5,740 bases of DNA from an uncultured bacterium. GTDB lineage: Bacteria; Eisenbacteria; RBG-16-71-46; CAIMUX01. Made by a program: the position numbers and the translations under genes. The stretch spans positions 1-5,740 of the forward strand of contig CAMPIC010000223.1 in NCBI GenBank assembly GCA_946886185.1, read 5' to 3'. The first letter of the stretch is position 1. Each line of letters begins with the position of its first letter. The notes under the pieces are model-generated. The model was not told the DNA's origin and ran no database searches. It worked only from the letters and a program-made list of their open reading frames with translations. This document shows, in pieces, positions 1-5,740 of this stretch.

Positions 1-705
1 CGTTCCCAACTCGGTCGGATGCCGGAGCTCGAGCGGCGTGACCAGATCTCCCCCCGCGATCCGCTCCAATCCTTGTCGAATCCGGGAGATCGGACGCAGT
101 AGGAAGGACGCGAGCCCGGCCACCGCCGTGACGCAGAGCACCAGCACGACAGCGACGAGGAGCACTTGCCGCATGCGGGCGCTACGCACTTGCGACTCCA
201 CGTAATCGGAACGCAGGCCGACGAGCACCCATCCGAGCGTCTCTTCTCCGCTCCCGACAGGCGCGACGGCGACGATGAAGCCGTCTCGATCGTGCACGAC
301 GGTCCGCTTCCCGCCGCTTTCGGTGAGGATCTGAGAAAGGGAGGGCTCTAGCGGAGTGCCGACACGGCGCGCGTCGGGATGTCCGCGGATGCGATTGCGA
401 TGGTCGACCACCACCACCGTCTGAAGCTCCGGATCCCGATCGGTGATGGTGCGGATCACCGGATAGAGCGTGAGCTCGGGGTACTCGCCGAGCAACGCCT
501 GCGACCCGGAGGATGCGAGGTCGAACGCGACCAGGGCGATGCGCTCTTCGACTTCCGCGGTCAATGCGCGGCTGATTTGCCGTTCCCCGCTCCATCCGAT
601 CGCGACGATCGCGAGTCCCGTGGAGACGATCACGGCGGTCACGACCAGCCAGCGGATGCTGACGAGGGGGCGATATCGCCGAGGCGCGGAGCTTGCTTTT
701 TCCAT
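1..705 (-). CDS. Membrane sensor protein (TM - PDC/Cache-like - TM - HAMP), N-terminal part, likely sensor histidine kinase
   Basis: I translated this frame by hand. It is open for 235 codons from the ATG at 705 to the left edge, so the C-terminus is missing. It starts MEKASSAPRRYRPLVSIRWL. A basic N-terminus leads into transmembrane helix 1 (about residues 16-37). An extracytoplasmic domain follows (about 40-178), then transmembrane helix 2 (about 180-203, very Val/Leu-rich) and the start of a HAMP domain. The HAMP is recognisable by LRPISRIRQGLERIAGGDL (203-221) and TELG (231-234), which matches the usual DE-[IV]-G position. The outer domain carries VVVVDHRNRIRGHPDARRVG (97-116), resembling the strand plus HP-x-x-x-x-x-G element of PDC/Cache sensors of the CitA/DcuS/DctB type. 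This is a signal-transducing membrane protein. The output domain could be histidine kinase (most likely), diguanylate cyclase, adenylate cyclase or phosphatase. The start is chosen from the ATG, a good Shine-Dalgarno and only 2 bases after the preceding stop. Confidence 0.85.
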   Translation of the reverse strand, partial: MEKASSAPRRYRPLVSIRWLVVTAVIVSTGLAIVAIGWSGERQISRALTAEVEERIALVAFDLASSGSQALLGEYPELTLYPVIRTITDRDPELQTVVVVDHRNRIRGHPDARRVGTPLEPSLSQILTESGGKRTVVHDRDGFIVAVAPVGSGEETLGWVLVGLRSDYVESQVRSARMRQVLLVAVVLVLCVTAVAGLASFLLRPISRIRQGLERIAGGDLVTPLELRHPTELGT

Positions 706-707
706 CT

Positions 708-2807
708 TTACCTCGAGCGTTCCGGTTGCGGAGCCACTTGTTCTTCACGAATTTCATCCGAGCGAGCGAGCTGCTCCCGCGCGCGCTGCAGATATCCAGT
801 GGCGCGGCTATCCTCCGGATCCAGGCGGACCGCCGTTTCCCAGGAGAGGATCGCCTCCTCCAGCGCTCCTCTGGAGAACGCGGCCAGACCCCGGGTGAGG
901 TGTTCGGCGCAAAGGCGCTCGCGACTCTCCCGGTGGCCGGGGAACGACTCGAGAGCGCGCTGCCAATCGCGCATCGCGCCCTCTGCATCTCCCGCTTCGA
1001 ACCGGGCGAGTCCGCTCTCGTAAAGCGCCTCGGCGTCGCGACGATCCTGCGCGCTCACGGCGGCGGACACCAAAGCGCCCCCAGAGCCGGCAGCAGCAGA
1101 ATGTCCCACGGATGCAGCCGACCCAGCGGATGCACGCGTTTCACGCGAGTTCCCCGGTTGCGGAGCGGAGGCCGCGCGCCTGCGTTGCGCGACGCGTTTC
1201 GAGAGCCGTATCAGCTCCGCGTTGCCGGAATCGAGCGAGAGACCGGTCTCGACCGCATAGGCGGCGTCGTCGAGCAGTCCGGCTTGCAGGAAGCGACTCG
1301 CCTGCTCCGTGAGCGCGTCGACTTGTCGCGCCAGGCTCGACTCGGCCGATTCGAGCAGCTGCCGCGCGTCGGCGTCGTCCGGATTCCGCTCGAGGATCTG
1401 CCGGAGGAGATCACGGGAGTGGAGCAGCTCGCCGTTTCCGTAGAGGCGGAGCGCCTCCCCGAACAGCGCGCGCAGAGCCGCGTCCCGATTCGCTCGCGAG
1501 TGGCTTTCCTCCCGCGTCCGGCGCGCGCCGCGAGCAGCGAGCGAATCGTCCGGGGCATGAGAGAGCGCGCGTTGGTACGCGGCCGATGCGTTGGCCAGAT
1601 CGCCCGACGCTTCCAGAGACGCGGCGCGGGAACGCCAGACCTCGGCCAATCGCGCCTGAGTCTCCGGTCTGCCGGGCGAGACCACTTCCGCCGCGCCGAG
1701 CAGCTCAATGGCTTGATCGAACCGCTCCTCCAGACCGGCCGTCTCGGCTCGTCCGAGGAGTTCGCCGAACCGCTCTTCTTCGTTCCGCATCAAGGAGGCG
1801 GCGAGCTCGCGACGTACTTCATCCTGCCTCGCGAGAATCGCGGACGCGCGCGCCTCCTCGACCGTCGCGCCGAAGCTCCACCCGAGCCCGAGCAAGCTCG
1901 AGTCGAACAACGACTCGTCCAGATGCGCATAGTCGAACGAAACCCCATGAGTGGAAACGGTGGCGCCGGCGTTCACGCCCGACGCGACGCCGGTGCGCAA
2001 GGAAATCGCTCCATGGAGTTGGGCTTCCAAACCGAAGCTCACGCGGGTGTCACGCCCTCGCTCGTGCTCGATGTCGCATGCGGCCAGGAGCGGATGCCCG
2101 GCGATCTCGAACCGTTTCGCGATCCCTGCGCGGAGCTGCATCGGATCGGAGACCGGCTCGTCGATCAACCGCAGCTCCGGCTCGATCAGATTCCGTAGCG
2201 AGATCCCGAGCTGGACTCCGCTCATCCAGTCCGGCATGACCCAAGGCGTTTCATCGAGGAGAGCGAGGACGCCGAAGTCGGCGCCGATCGCGCTCGCGGA
2301 TGATTCGCCGAGTGATTGTTGCCGCCACTTGAGCGAACCACCGATCCCGATCCCGCTTCCGAAGCTCCGTCCGTAGGCGAGGATCGCTTCCGACTGCGTG
2401 TCCGCGAGGCTCCGATCGGTGACGACGTTGTTCTCGTCCCGGCCTTCGATATCGCTCGAACGGATCTGCCGCAGGAACAGCCCCGCGGATCCCCATTGCC
2501 AACTCGGGAAGGCGGCTCCCAAGCTCGTTTCCCGCAAGTCCGCGACTTCCACGCCGCGATAGCCGATCTGGAGTTGCTTGCGTTCGATCCATCCCAGACC
2601 TCCCGGGTTCCAGAAGGCGGCGCTCGCGTCGTCCGAGACCGCCGCGAACGAACCTCCCAAGCCGATTGCGCGTGGCCCCGTCGCTTCTCCGAGGAGAGTT
2701 CGACTCCCTCCATCGTCCGAAGCGAGCGCGACCGTTCCGAATGCGATCTCACCCGCGCAAGCGAGCGCGATCGCAACACCGAGATCGAAGCGGATGAGTG
2801 TGTTCAT
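708..2807 (-). CDS. PorV/UPF0164-type outer-membrane beta-barrel protein fused to TPR repeats
   Basis: This 699-residue protein begins with a signal peptide (1-29; cleavage expected after VALA). The mature start contains GPRAIGLGGSFAAVSDDASA (44-63) followed by AFWNPGGL. This is the hallmark N-terminus of the PorV/PorQ/UPF0164 branch of FadL-like barrels (consensus A-R-A-x-G-M-G-G-A ... DDA-x-A-x-x-WNPAGL). Alternating hydrophobic strands run to about residue 313 (ending GLGWSFG), a barrel of roughly 280 residues. A charged helical segment (about 316-345) leads to TPR-like units near 351-382, 388-420, 445-478, 494-529, 590-625 and 632-666. An Ala/Ser/Gly-rich linker (about 544-586) splits the array four plus two. 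PorV proteins act in the type IX secretion system as outer-membrane carriers of CTD cargo; the wider UPF0164 family is less defined. Ordinary PorV lacks the TPR part. It overlaps the upstream cargo-like gene by 4 bases. Barrel and TPR calls are strong; a true T9SS role is inference. Confidence 0.86.
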   Translation of the reverse strand: MNTLIRFDLGVAIALACAGEIAFGTVALASDDGGSRTLLGEATGPRAIGLGGSFAAVSDDASAAFWNPGGLGWIERKQLQIGYRGVEVADLRETSLGAAFPSWQWGSAGLFLRQIRSSDIEGRDENNVVTDRSLADTQSEAILAYGRSFGSGIGIGGSLKWRQQSLGESSASAIGADFGVLALLDETPWVMPDWMSGVQLGISLRNLIEPELRLIDEPVSDPMQLRAGIAKRFEIAGHPLLAACDIEHERGRDTRVSFGLEAQLHGAISLRTGVASGVNAGATVSTHGVSFDYAHLDESLFDSSLLGLGWSFGATVEEARASAILARQDEVRRELAASLMRNEEERFGELLGRAETAGLEERFDQAIELLGAAEVVSPGRPETQARLAEVWRSRAASLEASGDLANASAAYQRALSHAPDDSLAARGARRTREESHSRANRDAALRALFGEALRLYGNGELLHSRDLLRQILERNPDDADARQLLESAESSLARQVDALTEQASRFLQAGLLDDAAYAVETGLSLDSGNAELIRLSKRVAQRRRAASAPQPGNSRETRASAGSAASVGHSAAAGSGGALVSAAVSAQDRRDAEALYESGLARFEAGDAEGAMRDWQRALESFPGHRESRERLCAEHLTRGLAAFSRGALEEAILSWETAVRLDPEDSRATGYLQRAREQLARSDEIREEQVAPQPERSR
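710..714 (-). promoter_or_regulatory. Shine-Dalgarno of the sensor gene
   Basis: On the minus strand the junction reads CTCGAGGTAAAGATGG. GAGGT lies 4 bases before the ATG at 705 and overlaps the TAA stop (710-708) of the PorV-TPR gene. It fixes the sensor start and supports co-translation from the same mRNA. Confidence 0.75.
2804..2807 (-). other. ATGA stop/start overlap between the repeat protein and the PorV-TPR gene
   Basis: Read on the minus strand, ATGA contains the ATG of the PorV-TPR gene (2807-2805) and the TGA of the upstream gene (2806-2804). The bases just upstream (GTGGCGGTGGCGCG before the ATG) hold no convincing Shine-Dalgarno. Translation of the second gene therefore probably depends on ribosomes that have just ended the first. 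Confidence 0.8.
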
Positions 2808-5740
2808 CGCGCCACCGCCACTTTCCGGCGGATGCGCTGCTCCGTTCCATCCTCGAATCCGACTGTCAATTCCGCGAGATAGCTTCCGTTCGCGACCACA
2901 TCACCCCTCCCGTTGCGACCATCCCACCGTATCTCTTGATGGAGCCCGCCTCGCAGTTCGCCTTGAAACAAGGTCGCGACTCGATCTCCGAGCAGCGTCC
3001 AGAGACGGAGCGTGACCTGACCGCGGACCGGCTGATACCAGACGAACGTGGTCTGCTCTCGACCGCCGGAGAACGGATTGGGGAAGTTGGAGAAGCTGCT
3101 CCGCAGATCTTCCGGCCCCAGTTGCGCAGCCGAGGTCCAGAGAGGGAACTGTCCCTCCTCCGCTTCCACCGCGATCTGGAAGAGCGCGCCTCGCGGCTGC
3201 ACCACCGCGATGTCCGCTTCCGACACGCCGAGGCGGAGTGACGAGAACCCCGTCAACGCGCCCGGCACGACCGAGAAGGGAAGCTCGATCGTCTCCCCCG
3301 CAGCGATCTCGCGCGGTCGAACCAGGTTCAAGACTGCCTCAGGCGACTCCTGCGACGAGAAGACCGATTCGATGACCTCTCCGTCGTGTTCGAGATAGAT
3401 CTTCGCGACGCGCGATGCCGCGACGGGAGCGAAGGCGCGATCCGCCACCTGCAGCTCGACCGCAGTGAGCAGGATCGGTCCCGCGGACGCTTCCGCGGGA
3501 TTGGTCAAGCGGAGCGTCCCCGCCAGGACCGGAACGTCTCCCGCAACAATCATGCGAGGAAAGGCGCTCGTTACACCGACGAGCAGGCGCCGGGGAGGTT
3601 CCTGCAATCGGGTCAGCCCGGAGAAAAGCGCCGGTTCTCCGGGAACGAGCGGATCGACCGGGATGTTCCGGAGATGGTTGGCATCGCGCGCGCTCACCCT
3701 CGCGCTCTCCCCCACGAGCTGGAATTGCCCCAGAGGAGCGCCGGGTGCGAAGTCGAGCCGGACATCCACGTCGGTCGAGCTTCCAGGCTCGAGCAGGAAA
3801 TCGTCGAGCTCGAGTCGGATCGGTCCCGTTTCCTCCGGAAGCTCACGCACTTCTCCCACCAGCTGTTCTCCCACGAATGCGCGCACTGCGTCGAGATAGA
3901 CCGATGGAACGAGCGGAGTGAACTGCGCATCGCGGCATTCCAGCTCGAGCAAGAGGAGCTGCGCCCTCGAAGTGAGGGAGTCGCCGGGATGATGGAAGGT
4001 GGCCCGGAGCGCTTCGACATCGCGCGCACCGATGAGGACGGTCGCAGGAAGGAGCGCCGCCGACTCGAGCGTGAGCCTTTCCGCTGGCCGTTCGACGCGG
4101 ACCAGGTTGCCGGAGAATCCGCTCTGATCCAGGACGACCGGCACCCGTTCACGGGTCTGTCGATCGCGCGCGAGGAACAGTTGCGCATCGGAGAAGCGCG
4201 CACGGACGGAGGCGAACGGCGCGTCGTCGCGCAGATCGGCCTGGAGCCGCAGCGGCACGACGGAGTTCGCCGGCACCGTGATCGGAGTGTCGAGGCGAAG
4301 AACGATGGTCTCCGAGGTTCGCTCGATCGGCACGTGTTGGGCGACGATCGTGCCGGCGTGCAGAAGCTGGACTCGTTCGAAGAAGAGCCCTCCATCCTGC
4401 GAGAGCGTGAACGCCACGCGCTCCAGCTCGATGCTGGAAGCGCTGACTCCCTTTCCCGGATTGACCAGCTCGAGCTGCGCCAACGGGACCTGCTCGCTTC
4501 CCTGGAGGGCGCGTACGGTCGTGGGGCTCGCGCCTTTGACCACGAGCTCGGTCGCCGCTTCGAACATCACGAGCAGATCGGACCGCATGGGGAACCCGCC
4601 CGTGCCTGCGTCGGCGGAGACCGGACGCGCTTCGACGTCTTCCCGCGCGGTGAAGCTCTGCGCAGCCGTGGCGACCATTCGAAGGGTGGCGAGCGGCGCA
4701 CCCGCGGCGATGTCCACCGCGACACGCAGATCGATCGACTGCCCCGGCTCGAGCTCGATGGGCGGCGCGAGCTCCACCATCAGCTCGGACTCTTGCGGAG
4801 AGGTCGTGGCATGCACACCTTGACTGCTGGTGAGCCGCATCCGCTCCACCAGCTCGGCCGGAGCCGAGATCGAGGCTCCTTGCTCGTCCTCCAGCCGGAG
4901 TTGCAAACCGCTCAGCAGGATGTTCGAAGTCTCGACTCCGGGATGCGTCAGCGCGATCGTCCAGAGGACGACGTTTTGGTCGCCGCGCTGCTTGCGCACC
5001 GACTGCGGCGGAGCGCTGGAAACGAGCAGATGATCGGCCGGCTCCAGGATCGAGACGGAAACGGGCGATGACTCGAACGAGCGGTACTCGCTGCCGCTCG
5101 GCACTCCGAGGCCGCGCGCCGAACCGGTGAGCGACGCCGTTCCCGCCGCGGTGGCGAGGAAGCGGAACGAGAGCTGACGAGCTTCCATCGGGCCGAGGAT
5201 CATTTCCTCGGGATCGGGCGCATCGAGGAGGGTGAACGATCCCTCGCCCGCCACGGCGATTTCCAGATCGGTCAGAGAGATCGATTCGAGGCTCGGATTC
5301 TCCAGCGCGAGGCTCGCGTCGAGCTCGGACCCGACCAGGAGGCGATCGCGCGCTGCCGATGCTTGCGCGATCAAACCGCGCGCGACGATTCGCACTCCTT
5401 CCGCGCCGGCGATGGCCTGATCGAGAGGTCCGTCATTGTCCGATCGCAGATTGATTCCGTTGACCGGGACCTCGAGCTGGATCACCGAAGAATCGGACGG
5501 AGTTCCGGAGGCCGTCATGCCCACGAAGAAGCGCGCGCCACCGAGACCGATGCTCTCCTGCAGCACGTCACTCGACCATCCTCCTTGCAGCGTGACGAGC
5601 GGTCCGAGGTCGAGATCGTCATTCGAAGGAAACGCTCCATCCCCACCGTCTCGATAGAGCCGCAGCTCCGCGACGTCGCTCGAAGTCGCGTTGCCGAGCG
5701 AGACGAAGCGAAGCTGCTCGAGGGTGTCTTCGAGCGGCCC
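2804..5740 (-). CDS. Large exported Ig-like repeat protein with T9SS type A/FlgD-like C-terminal domain (N-terminus missing)
   Basis: The frame is open from the right edge to TGA at 2804-2806, giving 978 visible residues; I checked that the 58 codons above the GTG at 5566 contain no stop. Residues 1-112 look like a beta domain with a DGGDGAFPSNDD loop (31-42). About 133-231 is a short Ig/CARDB-like unit. Residues 232-394, 395-550, 551-713 and 714-869 are four divergent copies of one beta-rich unit. Residues 876-978 form a FlgD-Ig/T9SS type A sorting-like domain: NFPNPF (885-890), VTLRLWTLLGDRVATL, a WDGRN-G-GDVVANGSY segment and a final basic strand ending RRKVAVAR. Such domains direct secretion through the type IX system and are usually removed or used for anchoring at the surface. 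There is no catalytic motif and only one cysteine (residue 602), so a structural, adhesive or ligand-binding surface role is likely. The specific function is not recognised. Transcribed first in the visible cluster. Confidence 0.85.
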   Translation of the reverse strand, partial: GPLEDTLEQLRFVSLGNATSSDVAELRLYRDGGDGAFPSNDDLDLGPLVTLQGGWSSDVLQESIGLGGARFFVGMTASGTPSDSSVIQLEVPVNGINLRSDNDGPLDQAIAGAEGVRIVARGLIAQASAARDRLLVGSELDASLALENPSLESISLTDLEIAVAGEGSFTLLDAPDPEEMILGPMEARQLSFRFLATAAGTASLTGSARGLGVPSGSEYRSFESSPVSVSILEPADHLLVSSAPPQSVRKQRGDQNVVLWTIALTHPGVETSNILLSGLQLRLEDEQGASISAPAELVERMRLTSSQGVHATTSPQESELMVELAPPIELEPGQSIDLRVAVDIAAGAPLATLRMVATAAQSFTAREDVEARPVSADAGTGGFPMRSDLLVMFEAATELVVKGASPTTVRALQGSEQVPLAQLELVNPGKGVSASSIELERVAFTLSQDGGLFFERVQLLHAGTIVAQHVPIERTSETIVLRLDTPITVPANSVVPLRLQADLRDDAPFASVRARFSDAQLFLARDRQTRERVPVVLDQSGFSGNLVRVERPAERLTLESAALLPATVLIGARDVEALRATFHHPGDSLTSRAQLLLLELECRDAQFTPLVPSVYLDAVRAFVGEQLVGEVRELPEETGPIRLELDDFLLEPGSSTDVDVRLDFAPGAPLGQFQLVGESARVSARDANHLRNIPVDPLVPGEPALFSGLTRLQEPPRRLLVGVTSAFPRMIVAGDVPVLAGTLRLTNPAEASAGPILLTAVELQVADRAFAPVAASRVAKIYLEHDGEVIESVFSSQESPEAVLNLVRPREIAAGETIELPFSVVPGALTGFSSLRLGVSEADIAVVQPRGALFQIAVEAEEGQFPLWTSAAQLGPEDLRSSFSNFPNPFSGGREQTTFVWYQPVRGQVTLRLWTLLGDRVATLFQGELRGGLHQEIRWDGRNGRGDVVANGSYLAELTVGFEDGTEQRIRRKVAVAR
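3134..5047 (-). repeat. Four divergent tandem protein repeats of about 160 residues
   Basis: These are protein-level repeats inside the large exported protein, at 5047-4559, 4558-4091, 4090-3602 and 3601-3134 (163, 156, 163 and 156 residues). Each unit opens with a [ER]PA-x-x-L-type strand (AATELVV in copy 2), then a strand ending in HPG, NPG, HPG or NPA. In its second half come an EPG-x-S-type turn, a GAPL-like turn (GAPL, DAPF, GAPL, GALT) and, in copies 1-3, an ARE/ARD motif followed by a Pro-Val segment. The GAPL-like turns are 159, 161 and 160 residues apart; the HPG/NPG turns are 161, 157 and 163 apart. Copy 4 has lost the ARD motif. I could not see clear DNA-level identity between copies, so the duplications look old. 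Confidence 0.7.

Noticed and set aside
182..988. Minus-strand open frame of 268 codons
   Set aside because: It is a shifted frame across the sensor gene and the end of the PorV-TPR gene. It is extremely Arg-rich and has no membrane segment, while the correct frame gives TM-sensor-TM-HAMP with a good ribosome binding site.
693..2198. Plus-strand open frame of 501 codons
   Set aside because: Antisense to the TPR and barrel-end coding of the PorV-TPR gene, with Arg/Glu-rich composition and no family signature; the minus strand gives a coherent barrel and TPRs.
2757..2768. Lipobox-like ALAC (residues 14-17) in the signal peptide of the PorV-TPR protein
   Set aside because: The -3 position is Ala rather than Leu and the cysteine sits inside the hydrophobic stretch; a later AxA site (VALA-S) fits ordinary signal peptidase I, as expected for a barrel protein.
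3386..5071. Plus-strand open frame of 561 codons
   Set aside because: It lies antisense to the repeat region of the surface protein. Its translation is rich in Arg, Glu and His without hydrophobic cores or motifs, and long antisense frames are common opposite GC-rich genes with few TTA, CTA and TCA codons.
28..5721. Dense CTCGAG palindromes (at least 13 by eye)
   Set aside because: They fall inside coding sequence where Leu is often CTC, Ser TCG and Glu GAG, so codon preference explains them; spacing is irregular.
1..5740. Promoters, terminators, RNA genes, attachment sites or transposon ends
   Set aside because: There is no intergenic space beyond 2 bases, no T-tract after a GC hairpin at gene ends, and no tRNA or array-like repeats seen. 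The cluster promoter must lie beyond the right edge and its terminator beyond the left.

Overview
The window is wholly protein-coding and holds one three-gene cluster on the minus strand, reading from right to left. It is cut by both window edges. The sequence is visibly GC-rich, with G or C in most third codon positions. The genes encode a PorV/UPF0164-type outer-membrane barrel and a protein ending in a T9SS type A/FlgD-like C-terminal domain. That pairing is typical of the FCB superphylum (Bacteroidota, Chlorobiota, Gemmatimonadota, Fibrobacterota and relatives). With this base composition I would guess a GC-rich candidate lineage such as Eisenbacteria, Krumholzibacteriota or Gemmatimonadota. 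This is inference from gene content only.

Layout in order of transcription: (1) 5740-2804, the C-terminal 978 residues of a large exported, Ig-like, repeat-rich protein whose start lies beyond the right edge. It carries four divergent tandem repeats of about 160 residues, then a C-terminal sorting-type domain with the motif NFPNPF. (2) 2807-708, a 699-residue fusion of a signal peptide, a PorV-like beta-barrel and six TPR-like repeats. Its ATG overlaps the previous stop codon (ATGA). (3) 705-1, the first 235 residues of a membrane sensor with two transmembrane helices, an extracytoplasmic PDC/Cache-like domain and a HAMP domain. The window ends inside the HAMP, so the output domain is not visible. 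The gap between genes 2 and 3 is 2 bases and the Shine-Dalgarno of gene 3 lies at the end of gene 2.

The spacing means the three products are almost certainly made from one mRNA. A reasonable model is a surface module: a secreted repeat protein, an outer-membrane barrel with a periplasmic TPR arm, and an inner-membrane sensor whose input domain is in the same periplasm. The physical partnership is inference. I see no RNA gene, mobile element, CRISPR array, promoter or terminator, and no non-coding stretch longer than 2 bases.
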